Notes: generated from the letters alone by a model not told the origin. A stretch of 64,000 nt of DNA from Gammaproteobacteria bacterium (GCA_016191285.1 JACPPA010000021.1:78473-142472); one strand, 5' to 3'. Positions 1 to 9,164 are shown, counted from the stretch's first letter. A program made the numbers and translations.

Positions 1-2
1 TG

Positions 3-2189
3 CAGCGGGTGATGCCCGACCTGATGGGTCTGAAGAGCATCCTGGTCCTGAACGACGAAGCCCACCATTGCTACCGCGAAAAGCCTGATGCCGACGAGGA
101 TGAAGACTTAAAGGGCGAGGACCGGAAAGAAGCCGAGAAGAACAATGAAGCCGCGCGGCTTTGGATCTCCGGCCTCGAATCGGTGAACCGCAAGCTCGGC
201 ATTGCGCGCGTGATCGATCTCTCCGCCACGCCATTTTTCCTGCGCGGCTCGGGCTACGCCGAAGGCACGCTCTTCCCGTGGACGATGAGCGACTTCTCCC
301 TGATGGACGCCATCGAGAGTGGCATCGTCAAACTGCCGCGCGTGCCCATTGCGGACAATATTCCGGGCAATGAGATGCCGATGTTCCGCAATCTTTGGGA
401 GCACATCCGCGCCAAGATGCCGAGGAAAGGGCGTGGCAAGGCCGAGACGTTGAATCCGCTTGATCTGCCGCCACCACTGCAAACGGCGCTGGACGCCCTC
501 TATGGTCATTACAAGCAGACGTTCGAACTCTGGTCCGCGGCTAAGGTTTCCGTGCCACCCTGTTTTATTGTCGTCTGCAACAACACCTCGACTTCGAAAC
601 TGGTCTACGACTATATCGCTGGTTTTCAGCGCGAGAACGAAGACGGCGCCAGTCAATTAACGTTCGGCCGCCTGCCGTTGTTTCAAAATCATGATGAACA
701 CGGCAATCCGCTCCCGCGGCCTAGAACCTTATTGATCGACAGCGAGCAATTAGAGTCCGGTGAAGCCTTGGACGACAACTTTCGTGCGATGGCCACCGAT
801 GAGATCGACCGCTTCCGGCGCGAAATCGTTGAACGTACCGGCGATGCGCGCCAAGCCGAGAATCTCACCGACCAGGATCTATTACGTGAGGTCATGAACA
901 CCGTCGGTAAGCACGGCCGGCTCGGTGCGGATATCCGTTGCGTGGTTTCGGTATCGATGCTGACCGAAGGTTGGGACGCTAACACCGTTACTCATGTCCT
1001 CGGCGTGCGCGCCTTCGGTACTCAGCTTTTGTGTGAGCAGGTCATCGGACGCGCCCTGCGTCGCCAGTCCTATGATCTGAACGAAGATAATCTCTTTAAC
1101 GTCGAGTACGCCGATGTACTCGGCATCCCGTTCGACTTCAACGCGAAGCCAGTGGTGGCGCCACCCCAGCCGCCGCGCGAAACCATTCAAGTCAAAGCCA
1201 TGCGACCCGAGCGGGATGCACTCGAAATTCGCTTCCCGCGGGTCGAAGGCTATCGTGCCGAGTTACCCGAAGATCGGCTGACCGCACAGTTCAACGACGA
1301 CTCCGTCCTCGAACTCACGCCCGATTTGGTCGGCGCGACCGAGACGCGCAATTCTGGGATCATCGGCGAAACCGTCGATCTCAACCTCGTGCATACCGGC
1401 GACGTGCGACCATCCCAAGTGGTCTACGAACTAACGTCCCACCTGCTCTTAAGCAAGTGGCGTGATCCGAATGGCGAACCGCAACTACATCTCTTCGGTC
1501 AGTTGAAGCGCATTGCGCGCCAATGGCTAGAAGGCTATCTCCGGTGCAAGGGCGGCACCTATCCGGCGCAGCTTAAGTACAAGATGCTGGCGGACATGGT
1601 CTGCGAGCGCATCATGGCCGGCATCACGCGCGAATTAATGGGCAAGCGGCCGATCAAAGCCGTGCTCGACGCTTACAATCCCATCGGCTCCACCGCGCAT
1701 GTTCGCTTCAATACGTCCAAAACGGACCGGTGGGAAACGGATCCGCGCCGGTGTCAACTCAACTGGGTGGTGCTGGATGGCGATTGGGAAGCGGAGTTTT
1801 GTCGTGTGGCGGAGTCGCACCCGCGTGTTCGCGCCTACGTCAAAAATTACAACTTAGGCCTTGAAGTGCCATACCGCTACGGCTCGGAGACGCGTAAGTA
1901 CCTGCCCGATTTTATCGTGTTGGTGGATGACGGATACGGCGACAATGATCTGTTGCACTTGATTGTCGAGATCAAAGGCTATCGACGCGAAGACGCCAAA
2001 GAAAAGAAAGCCACCATGGACGTTTACTGGGTGCCTGGTGTGAACAATCTCAGCGTGCATGGTCGCTGGGCGTTTGCTGAGTTCACCGAGGTCTATCAGA
2101 TCGAGGCCGATTTCAAGGCGAAAGTCGAAGGCGCGTTCGACAAGATGATAAAGTCCGTGACGGATAACGAGAATCAGGGCGCAGCCTAA
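3..2189 (+). CDS. Type III restriction enzyme, Res (helicase/nuclease) subunit, 5'-truncated by window edge
   Basis: ATP-dependent translocase and endonuclease subunit of a Type III restriction-modification system; with Mod it cuts unmodified foreign DNA in the cytoplasm. The reading frame is open from the first bases, so the N-terminus with Walker A lies outside the window. Visible superfamily 2 helicase motifs are the DEAH box (LNDEAHHCY, near base 50), SATP (near 220) and the motif VI-like VIGRALRR (near 1050). The C-terminus has a PD-(D/E)xK nuclease signature, LPDF near 1905 followed by VEIKGYRR near 1970. The mod gene follows about 1 kb downstream, after a toxin-antitoxin module. Family assignment is strong; recognition specificity cannot be read from the sequence. 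Confidence 0.9.
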   Translation, partial: QRVMPDLMGLKSILVLNDEAHHCYREKPDADEDEDLKGEDRKEAEKNNEAARLWISGLESVNRKLGIARVIDLSATPFFLRGSGYAEGTLFPWTMSDFSLMDAIESGIVKLPRVPIADNIPGNEMPMFRNLWEHIRAKMPRKGRGKAETLNPLDLPPPLQTALDALYGHYKQTFELWSAAKVSVPPCFIVVCNNTSTSKLVYDYIAGFQRENEDGASQLTFGRLPLFQNHDEHGNPLPRPRTLLIDSEQLESGEALDDNFRAMATDEIDRFRREIVERTGDARQAENLTDQDLLREVMNTVGKHGRLGADIRCVVSVSMLTEGWDANTVTHVLGVRAFGTQLLCEQVIGRALRRQSYDLNEDNLFNVEYADVLGIPFDFNAKPVVAPPQPPRETIQVKAMRPERDALEIRFPRVEGYRAELPEDRLTAQFNDDSVLELTPDLVGATETRNSGIIGETVDLNLVHTGDVRPSQVVYELTSHLLLSKWRDPNGEPQLHLFGQLKRIARQWLEGYLRCKGGTYPAQLKYKMLADMVCERIMAGITRELMGKRPIKAVLDAYNPIGSTAHVRFNTSKTDRWETDPRRCQLNWVVLDGDWEAEFCRVAESHPRVRAYVKNYNLGLEVPYRYGSETRKYLPDFIVLVDDGYGDNDLLHLIVEIKGYRREDAKEKKATMDVYWVPGVNNLSVHGRWAFAEFTEVYQIEADFKAKVEGAFDKMIKSVTDNENQGAA

Positions 2190-2480
2190 GTGAACAGAGA
2201 CGACATCATTAGTGTCTTGCAACAGCACAAACCGCACCTCGCGCGCGCTTTCGGCGTTACCGTACTGGCCTTGTTCGGGTCCGCGGCACGCGATGCGCTG
2301 CGCTCAAACAGCGACATCGACATTCTGGTTGCCTTCGATGGGCCAGCGACTTCGAAGCGTTATTTTGGTGTTCAGTTTTATTTGGAAGACTTGCTCGGCC
2401 ACCCAGTGGATCTGGTGACGGAGAAGGCCTTGCGCCGGGAGCTGCGTCCTTATATCGAAAGAGAGGCAATCCGTGTCTGA
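2190..2480 (+). CDS. mntA: MntA-type nucleotidyltransferase antitoxin
   Basis: Small (96 aa) minimal nucleotidyltransferase. The canonical GSx10DxD motif is intact (G30-S31 to D42-I-D44), so it should be catalytically active. In the MntA/HepT family this enzyme neutralises the HepT RNase by adding AMP to a tyrosine near its active site. The GTG start directly abuts the res stop codon, and the gene overlaps hepT by 8 bp, so the pair is translationally coupled and part of the restriction operon. The toxin-antitoxin role is inferred from family knowledge and the HepT partner next door. Confidence 0.85.
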   Translation: MNRDDIISVLQQHKPHLARAFGVTVLALFGSAARDALRSNSDIDILVAFDGPATSKRYFGVQFYLEDLLGHPVDLVTEKALRRELRPYIEREAIRV

Positions 2481-2838
2481 CCCTGACGCAGCCCAGGAGG
2501 GACGCGAATGGCGTTTCTATGTCGACGATATGATTATCTTCGCACAGAAGGTTGTGGTGTACACCGCTGGCCAGGATCAAACCGGCTTCGTCGCCGATGC
2601 CCGTACCTACGATGCTACCTTGCGCAACTTGGAGCTTATTGGTGAGGCAGCCACCCGTGTTCCCGACGCGGTGCGCGCCGCCCATCCTGAAATTCCCTGG
2701 CGCTTGATCGTCGCGACCCGCAACCGATTGATTCACGCTTATCTCGGCATAGACGACGACACCCTCTGGAGCATTATCCAAGACGATATTTCCGCGCTGG
2801 TGACTGCTTTACAGAAACTGAAACAAGACTCTGCATGA
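2473..2838 (+). CDS. hepT: HepT-like RNase toxin (DUF86/HEPN family)
   Basis: 121-aa HEPN-fold protein. The RX4HXY catalytic motif of HEPN RNases is visible as RNRLIHAY (R83, H88, Y90); Y90 is the position AMPylated by MntA in characterised systems. The helical body before it (RTYDATLRNLELIGEAA) is typical of DUF86. The GTG start at 2473 lies inside the end of mntA, an order and overlap typical of these modules. As the motif is intact, the toxin is probably active. The likely role is abortive defence or stabilisation of the restriction operon in which it sits. Confidence 0.85.
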   Translation: MSDPDAAQEGREWRFYVDDMIIFAQKVVVYTAGQDQTGFVADARTYDATLRNLELIGEAATRVPDAVRAAHPEIPWRLIVATRNRLIHAYLGIDDDTLWSIIQDDISALVTALQKLKQDSA

Positions 2839-3137
2839 GTGGCTGGTGGGGCGTTTCCTACACCTCTGCATCTCAGAGTAACCTTCTCACTCAGGGCGGT
2901 ACGCAAACAGGAAACATCACGGCGAACACGCTACCTTTAGAAAAAATGTCGGTGGAAGAAAAACTGCTGGCGATGGAATCGCTGTGGGACGATTTAGGCG
3001 GCAAGGCGGGAGTCATGCCTTCTCCAGCCTGGCATGAAGGGGTCCTTACCGAAAGGGACGCGATGCAACAGCGCGGTGATGATGCCTTCGAAGATTGGAA
3101 GGTGGCCAAGAGGAATATCAGAAATAAGATTTCATGA
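2835..3137 (+). CDS. Addiction module component (antitoxin-like), toxin partner missing
   Basis: The C-terminal 70 residues match the small 'putative addiction module component' family: LPLEKMSVEEKLLAMESLWD, then PSPAWHEGVLTERD and the DWKVAKRNI end. The first ~30 residues look like read-through of upstream DNA. Members of this family usually begin MNTLPLEK, but here the expected ATG position (2922) reads GCG, so translation must start at the ATG overlapping the hepT stop (2835) or at the internal ATG at 2946. No intact RelE/ParE toxin follows in the 67 bases before mod. It is probably an orphan or decaying antitoxin. Confidence 0.6.
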   Translation: MSGWWGVSYTSASQSNLLTQGGTQTGNITANTLPLEKMSVEEKLLAMESLWDDLGGKAGVMPSPAWHEGVLTERDAMQQRGDDAFEDWKVAKRNIRNKIS

Positions 3138-3204
3138 AGAAAGCTCGGTGCTGGGTTTGAAGATGGTCGGCCAGTTCAATGTATAACATCGGATCGCTAT
3201 AACC

Positions 3205-6144
3205 ATGGCCAGGACACCCAAGAGCACCGCCGGGTCGAGAAGAAGCGTCGAAACGCTCAAACACGACGAAGCCACGCGCAAGAACATTCCCACCGCCGAA
3301 TACCAGTCGGTAATGCAGAAGAACGAACAGGATCCGGTGCGCGTGGCTTATGAACGGCGCAATCGCGATCTCGATCCGCAGCTCGTCTGGCGCGGCAAGG
3401 ATGAGCAGGATTGGAGCGATCTCGTGGTTCACGCACCACCACTGTACATCCAGGAAAAAGTTCACCCCAAGGCACTAATCGATGATCTTTTGCGCGAGAC
3501 GCGCGAGCGCCAACACGAAACCGGGCAGTCGACACTAGATTTGTTCGCGGACTTCAACGGCATCCCGAAGGGCGTGGACAAGACCGAGTTCTACCAACAC
3601 GACCAGAACTGGTCGAACCGCATGATCCTCGGCGACTCCCTCCAGGTCATGGCCAGCTTGGCCGAGCGCGAAGGCCTGCGCGGCAAAGTGCAGTGCATTT
3701 ATTTCGATCCGCCATATGGGATCAAATTCAACAGTAACTTTCAGTGGAGCACGACCAGCCGGGACGTGAAGGACGGCAAGGCCGATCACATCACGCGTGA
3801 ACCTGAGCAAGTAAAGGCGTTTCGGGATACGTGGCGTGATGGCATTCATAGTTATCTCACCTACTTACGTGATCGGCTCACTGTCGCCCGCGATCTGCTC
3901 ACCGATTCTGGCTCCATCTTCGTGCAGATCGGCGATGAAAATGTCCATCGCGTCCGGGCGGTGATGGATGAGGTGTTTGGGGAAAATAACTTCTGTTCTC
4001 TACTTGTATGCCGCAAGACAAGCAGTCTGAACAGCCCTGTCGCGCGAGTGAACGTGATTCCGGGAAGCGCCGATTTCATCATCTGGTTTGCAAAGAGCAA
4101 AGACAGGGTGAAATACCGCCAGCTCTATACTGAAAAATCTTTGGCAGGCGAAGGCGGTGACCATTACCGCGTCGTTGAGTTGTGCGATGGATCGACTCGG
4201 GCGATTGCACCAGATGAAATGCTGAGGCCTGAAATGCTGCCAGCTGGCGCCAAGGTTCTCCAAGTAGACAATCTTATATCCCAAGGATACTCCGAGTCAT
4301 TGTCGCAGGCATTTTCGTATTCCGGGCGGACTTTCTCGCCGGGCGGGACTTCGCATTGGAAGACCACACTTAGCGGCCTCAACAAGTTGGTTATGGCCGA
4401 TAGATTGGTCGCAGCCGGAAAGACCCTTCGATACAAGAGGTTGTTTGCCGATTTCCCAGTGATGATGGTCAACAGCATATGGGAAGATATCGGTGCCGAC
4501 TCAGACAAGGCATACGTTGTTCAAACGCCAACTGCGGCCATAAAGCGGTGCATCGTGATGACCACCGACCCCGGCGACCTCGTACTCGACCCGACCTGCG
4601 GTTCCGGCACCACGGCTTTCGTCGCTGAGCAATGGGGCCGCCGCTGGATCACGATTGACACCTCGCGCGTGGCGCTGGCGCTGGCCCGTGCCCGCATCAT
4701 GGGCGCGCGTTATCCGTTTTACCTGCTGGCCGATTCCCGCGAAGGCCAGCTCAAGGAAGCCGAAGTCACTCGCACCGCGCCGAGTTCGCAGTCCGTGCAA
4801 GGGAACATCCGCCACGGCTTCGTCTATGAACGCGTGCCACACATCACGCTCAAGTCCATCGCCAACAACGCGGAGATCGATGTCATCTGGGATCAGTGGC
4901 AGGCGATTCTTGAACCGTTGCGCGAAAAGCTCAATACCGCACTCGGCACCCAATGGCAGGAGTGGCAAATTCCGCGTGACCTTGCCACCGTCATGCCGGC
5001 GAACCCCGTGTCGGGGCACGGGGCAGGCCCCGGCATCCAGAAAGAAAAGAAAGACTGGACCCCGGCTTCCGCCGGGGTGACGAAGCAGGCCGGGGTGACG
5101 ACGCAAGTAGAGAAATTGCACGCCGACTGGTGGCAAGCGCGCATCGCGCGGCAAAAAGAAATCGACGCCTCGATCGCCGCCAAAGCCGAGTTCGAAACCC
5201 TCTACGACAAGCCGTACACCGATAACAAGAAAGTTCGTGTCGCCGGACCGTTCACCGTCGAAAGTCTCTCACCGCATCGTGTATTGGGCGTAGACGAGAA
5301 TGACGAACTGATCGACCCTAACGATCAAGGAGTAGCGGAGTCGGGTTCCGGTTACGCGGAGAAGCAGTCATTCCCGCAGATGATTCTCGAAAACCTCAAA
5401 GTCGCCGGCGTGCAGCAGGCGCACAAAGAAGGTCGAATTAGTTTTACTGCGCTTAAGCCCTGGCCCGGGGAACTCGTCTGCGCCGAGGGCCGATACCTCG
5501 AAGGCGATGCGAAAACAGGCGCCGAGAAACGCGCCGCGATCTTCATCGGCCCCGAGTTCGGTACTGTCACCCGCCCTGATCTGGTGGCCGCCGCGCGCGA
5601 AGCGGGCGACGCCGACTTCGACGTGCTGATCGCCTGCGCCTTCAACTACGAGGCCCACGCTACCGAGTTCAACAAGCTCGGCCGCATCCCCGTGCTCAAG
5701 GCGCGCATGAATGCAGACCTACACATGGCTGACGATCTCAAGAACACCGGCAAGGGCAACCTGTTCGTGATCTTCGGCGAGCCCGACATCACAATCCTGC
5801 CGACCGAGGACGATAAAATCCGCATCAAGGTCAACGGTGTGGACGTCTTCCACCCACAAACCGGCGAAGTCCGCAGCGACGGCCCCGACGGTATCGCCTG
5901 CTGGTTCATCGATACCGATTACAACGAAGAAAGCTTCTTCGTCCGCCATGCCTACTTCCTAGGCGCCAACGATCCCTACAGCGCGCTAAAAACGACGCTG
6001 AAAGCCGAAGTCAACGAAGAAGCATGGGCTACACTGAACAGCGATACCTCGCGCGCATTTCCGCAACCGAAATCAGGGCGGATTGCTGTGAAGGTAATCA
6101 ATCACCTGGGGGATGAGGTGATGAAGGTGTTTAGGGTTTCGTAA
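3205..6144 (+). CDS. Type III DNA methyltransferase, Mod subunit (adenine-specific)
   Basis: 979-aa methyltransferase and specificity subunit; it methylates adenines at the recognition site and guides Res. Motif IV DPPY (D168-Y171, in YFDPPYGIKF) precedes the SAM-binding motif I (DPTCGSGTT, from about residue 462), the order of beta-class methylases. The long region after motif I ends in a conserved Mod tail (NHLGDEVMKVFRV). Residues about 595-632 (PANPVSGHGAGPG... to ...TKQAGVTTQ) are encoded by a palindromic repeat inserted in frame, so this stretch is not ancestral protein. Both catalytic motifs are intact. The gene is co-oriented with res but separated from it by the toxin-antitoxin genes. 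Confidence 0.9.
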   Translation: MARTPKSTAGSRRSVETLKHDEATRKNIPTAEYQSVMQKNEQDPVRVAYERRNRDLDPQLVWRGKDEQDWSDLVVHAPPLYIQEKVHPKALIDDLLRETRERQHETGQSTLDLFADFNGIPKGVDKTEFYQHDQNWSNRMILGDSLQVMASLAEREGLRGKVQCIYFDPPYGIKFNSNFQWSTTSRDVKDGKADHITREPEQVKAFRDTWRDGIHSYLTYLRDRLTVARDLLTDSGSIFVQIGDENVHRVRAVMDEVFGENNFCSLLVCRKTSSLNSPVARVNVIPGSADFIIWFAKSKDRVKYRQLYTEKSLAGEGGDHYRVVELCDGSTRAIAPDEMLRPEMLPAGAKVLQVDNLISQGYSESLSQAFSYSGRTFSPGGTSHWKTTLSGLNKLVMADRLVAAGKTLRYKRLFADFPVMMVNSIWEDIGADSDKAYVVQTPTAAIKRCIVMTTDPGDLVLDPTCGSGTTAFVAEQWGRRWITIDTSRVALALARARIMGARYPFYLLADSREGQLKEAEVTRTAPSSQSVQGNIRHGFVYERVPHITLKSIANNAEIDVIWDQWQAILEPLREKLNTALGTQWQEWQIPRDLATVMPANPVSGHGAGPGIQKEKKDWTPASAGVTKQAGVTTQVEKLHADWWQARIARQKEIDASIAAKAEFETLYDKPYTDNKKVRVAGPFTVESLSPHRVLGVDENDELIDPNDQGVAESGSGYAEKQSFPQMILENLKVAGVQQAHKEGRISFTALKPWPGELVCAEGRYLEGDAKTGAEKRAAIFIGPEFGTVTRPDLVAAAREAGDADFDVLIACAFNYEAHATEFNKLGRIPVLKARMNADLHMADDLKNTGKGNLFVIFGEPDITILPTEDDKIRIKVNGVDVFHPQTGEVRSDGPDGIACWFIDTDYNEESFFVRHAYFLGANDPYSALKTTLKAEVNEEAWATLNSDTSRAFPQPKSGRIAVKVINHLGDEVMKVFRVS
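4989..5100 (+). repeat. Palindromic intergenic-type repeat (MITE/REP-like) inside mod
   Basis: The ~94-bp unit runs from CGTCATGCCGGCG (4989-5001) to CCGGGGTGACG (ends 5082); the ends are near-complementary, and an inner pair is CGGCATCCAG / CTGGACCCCGG. An 18-bp partial copy of its right end (GCAGGCCGGGGTGACG) follows up to 5100. This end sequence resembles the dispersed palindromes found between genes in many proteobacteria. Here it is translated as part of Mod without a frameshift or stop. Confidence 0.7.
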
Positions 6145-6183
6145 GTACCGTAATCATTCGGCCGAACTGGGGGTATCGCATCA

Positions 6184-7149
6184 ATGAAGTACGCGTATGA
6201 AGACCTTAGCGACAGACAGTTCGAGATTTTGATTGTGCTTTTGTGCCAGCGCCTGCTTGGCGTGTCCGTCCAGCCTTTCGCTAGCGGCCCCGATGGCGGT
6301 CGAGACGCCAAGTTTGTTGGCAAAGCAGAATTGCATCCGAGTAGTGCTTCCCCCTGGGATGGCATCACTATCATTCAAGCTAAACACACCAATGGCTACA
6401 ATCGAAGTTTCTCCGAGACCGATTTCTATAGTGAGGCCGGCACGAGCACGGTGCTCGCCAAGGAAATTCCAAGAATTGTTAAGCTGCGCACAAACAAAGA
6501 ACTTGATCACTACATGCTGTTCGCTAACCGGCGCTTAGCCGGTAGCGCTGAAAGCGAGATACGTGCATACATTGCAAAGCAATGCAACATTCCGCAAGTT
6601 TCGATCTTCTTGTGCGGACTTGAGCAACTGGAAATCTGGCTGAAGACCTTCCCCGAAGTGCCGACACAGGCTAACCTCGATCCTGTCGATTCGCCACTGA
6701 TTGTCAGTCCTGACGATCTGGCCGAAGTCGTGCAGGCGCTCGCAAGGCAGATGCCGAGCCTATCGGTGCTGGTCGACGACCCGCCGACGTCGCGCGTGAC
6801 CTATGAACAGAAAAACACGCTCAACAACATGAGTGACGAGTATGCTAGAGCGCAGCGGAAGAAGTATTTGAAAGAGACGACGCAAATCCGCACATTTCTG
6901 GCCGCACCAGAAAACCTTGACCTGTTGCGGGCATATGAGTCCGTTGCCGATGAGTTCCAGCTCAAGATCATCGCTAAGCGAAAGGATTATCAAACCTTCG
7001 ATAGCGTGATGGAATACCTTGTGGATCTGCTGTTTAACCGTGACCCCGTCCTGCGCCAACTCGCACACAAGCGCCTGACGAGAGCTGTTCTGTTCTACAT
7101 GTACTGGAATTGCGATATCGGGGCGGTAGGCGATGCTGAGACCAACTAA
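6184..7149 (+). CDS. ABC-3C system effector: Mrr-like restriction endonuclease domain protein
   Basis: 321-aa protein. The N-terminal third has a restriction-endonuclease-fold signature, GPDGGRDAKF followed about 30 residues later by IIQAKH, i.e. the D...(E/Q)xK pattern of Mrr-like nucleases. The C-terminal part is helical and unassigned. Its stop overlaps the start of a small middle component, which in turn overlaps a DUF2326-type ABC ATPase: this is the three-gene order of predicted ABC-3C (ABC three-component) conflict systems, where the first gene encodes the effector. It probably cleaves DNA when the ATPase senses invasion. The nuclease call is motif-based; activity is inferred. Confidence 0.75.
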   Translation: MKYAYEDLSDRQFEILIVLLCQRLLGVSVQPFASGPDGGRDAKFVGKAELHPSSASPWDGITIIQAKHTNGYNRSFSETDFYSEAGTSTVLAKEIPRIVKLRTNKELDHYMLFANRRLAGSAESEIRAYIAKQCNIPQVSIFLCGLEQLEIWLKTFPEVPTQANLDPVDSPLIVSPDDLAEVVQALARQMPSLSVLVDDPPTSRVTYEQKNTLNNMSDEYARAQRKKYLKETTQIRTFLAAPENLDLLRAYESVADEFQLKIIAKRKDYQTFDSVMEYLVDLLFNRDPVLRQLAHKRLTRAVLFYMYWNCDIGAVGDAETN

Positions 7150-7381
7150 ACACTCGCACCCCGATCGCACGGTCATCAATGTGTCGCTTTTACTACTAGC
7201 ACGTCTAAAGACGCGCAGGCTCGACGAATATGACAGTCTACGCAAGTATGCCAAAAAGGCCGTTATCGGTGGCGATGTGCTTTTCCTGCCCGCGCTCAAC
7301 TTTCTCTATTTGTTGGGATTGATCGACTATCGCTCCAAGACCGACTCCGTGGAATACGTAGGGCCCAATGAAGCTATCTAG
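7133..7381 (+). CDS. ABC-3C middle component (MC6-like)
   Basis: 82-aa protein (MLRPTKHSHPDRTVINVSLL..., GGDVLFLPALNFLYLLGLI) matching the small middle component of ABC-3C systems, which is thought to link the ABC ATPase to its effector. It overlaps the nuclease gene by 17 bp and the ATPase gene by 14 bp, so the three genes are translationally coupled. The C-terminal half resembles a winged-helix-like fold in this family. The MC6 subclass is assigned from memory of the family pattern, not from a search. Confidence 0.7.
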   Translation: MLRPTKHSHPDRTVINVSLLLLARLKTRRLDEYDSLRKYAKKAVIGGDVLFLPALNFLYLLGLIDYRSKTDSVEYVGPNEAI

Positions 7382-9164
7382 ACTCTATGCGAATCAGCCG
7401 GACTTGTTTGAGCCGGTGGATTTCGTGCAGGGATTAAACGTAGTCATAGCCGAAATTCGTCTGCCCGAGAATCGGGACAAAGACACACACAACCTCGGGA
7501 AAACCACGCTTGGACGGATGCTAGACTTCGGCTTTCTCGCTGGGCGTGACGCCAAATTCTTTTTGTTCAAACATTTCGATACTTTCAAGAAGTTTGTGTT
7601 CTTCCTTGAGATCGAGCTGACGGACGCGTCCTATGTGACCGTACGCCGTAGTGTCGAGGAATCGAGCAAGATAAGCTTTAAGAAGCACGAGGCTGGGCAC
7701 CAAGACTTTACCGTGCTGCCTTTGTCAGCGTGGGATCACGTCGATATGCCGTTCGACCGTGCGCGCGACATGCTAGATAGCCTGCTCGACTGGCGCGCGC
7801 TCAAACCGTGGCACTACCGCAAGAGCCTAGGCTATCTACTGCGGTCGCAGGACGATTTTCGCGACGTATTTCACCTGCGTAAATTCGCAGCAGCGCATTC
7901 GGACTGGAAGCCCTTTCTAGCGCACATCCTGGGATTCGACGCCCTGTTGATCGGTCAGCACTACGAGAAGGAAGACGAGCTGTCAAAGAAGCAAGGAATC
8001 GAACAAACAATCAAGAACGAACTTGGCGGTTCAATCGAGGACATCAGCAAAATCGAGGGCATTCTACTGCTCAAGGAGCAGGAAGCGGAGAAAAAACAGA
8101 AACTCCTTGATGCCTTCGACTTCCGCGCGCAAGACAAGGCCCTCACTAAACACCTAGTCGATCAAATTGATGAGCGCATCGCCACTCTTAACGCCGAACG
8201 CTATTCGCTGAATCAGAATAAGAAGAAGATTCTGGCGTCGCTTGAAGAGGAGCAAATTCTCTTTAATCCCGATGAAGCGCAACGTCTTTTCGAGGAAGTC
8301 GGCATTCTGTTCAAAGGGCAGATTCGGAAGGACTATGAACAATTAATTGCCTTTAATCGCGCGATCACAGACGAACGTCGCGGATACCTTCAGGAAGAGC
8401 GCGCCGAAGTCGAGATTGAATTGAAGCGCGTAAATACGGAACTTAATGTGCTGGGTAAACGGCGTTCGGATGCGTTGTCGTTTCTGAGCGGCACCGATGT
8501 GTTCAGCAAGTACAAGCTGGTTTCAGGCGAAATGGTGACTCTGCGGGCCGATATCACATCATTGGAACGTCAACGCAGCTTCCTGCATCGTTTGCAGGAG
8601 TTGCGTACTGAGATCCGCGTTTTAATCGAAGAGCGAGGACACTTGCAAACTCAGATCGAAGTCGATGTAGAGGAGCAGAATTCCGACAAGACCAGTCTGT
8701 TCTCTTCAATTCGACTATTCTTCAGCGAGATCGTCGAGGAGGTCATTGATCGTAAGGCTTTGCTGAGCGCGGCGCCTAATCAGTTGGGTCATCTCGAATT
8801 TAAGGCTGAGATCCTCGACGAGTCTGGCAATGCCACTAGCGCCGACCTGGGGCACACGTATCGCAAGCTGCTCTGCATCGCATTTGACTTGGCTGTGTTG
8901 CGTGCACACATCGACGAAAAATTTCCGCGCTTTATCTATCACGATGGCGTCTTCGAATCGCTGGACGATCGAAAGAAGGAAAATCTGCTGGCTGTTATCA
9001 GAAGCTATGCCGATCTCGGGATTCAGCCAGTCATCACCTTGATCGACTCTGATCTCCCGGCTCGTGATGAGGAGGAAGGCGTTGTGTTCGACGACGCAGA
9101 GATTGTGTTAACCCTACACGACGAAAGCGAGCGGGGGCGGCTGTTTAAGATGCGGGCTTGGTAG
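7368..9164 (+). CDS. ABC-3C system ABC ATPase (DUF2326 domain)
   Basis: 598-aa SMC/RecN-type ABC ATPase. The P-loop is the atypical form of this family (HNLGKTTL, about residues 40-47), a long coiled coil with many Glu/Lys/Arg occupies about residues 200-460, and the C-terminus has a degenerate Walker B (FIYHDGVFESLDD). It is the putative sensor of invading DNA or of replication status in the ABC-3C system and acts with the two genes before it. Length and domain order are normal and no frame damage is visible. Confidence 0.8.
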   Translation: MKLSRLYANQPDLFEPVDFVQGLNVVIAEIRLPENRDKDTHNLGKTTLGRMLDFGFLAGRDAKFFLFKHFDTFKKFVFFLEIELTDASYVTVRRSVEESSKISFKKHEAGHQDFTVLPLSAWDHVDMPFDRARDMLDSLLDWRALKPWHYRKSLGYLLRSQDDFRDVFHLRKFAAAHSDWKPFLAHILGFDALLIGQHYEKEDELSKKQGIEQTIKNELGGSIEDISKIEGILLLKEQEAEKKQKLLDAFDFRAQDKALTKHLVDQIDERIATLNAERYSLNQNKKKILASLEEEQILFNPDEAQRLFEEVGILFKGQIRKDYEQLIAFNRAITDERRGYLQEERAEVEIELKRVNTELNVLGKRRSDALSFLSGTDVFSKYKLVSGEMVTLRADITSLERQRSFLHRLQELRTEIRVLIEERGHLQTQIEVDVEEQNSDKTSLFSSIRLFFSEIVEEVIDRKALLSAAPNQLGHLEFKAEILDESGNATSADLGHTYRKLLCIAFDLAVLRAHIDEKFPRFIYHDGVFESLDDRKKENLLAVIRSYADLGIQPVITLIDSDLPARDEEEGVVFDDAEIVLTLHDESERGRLFKMRAW

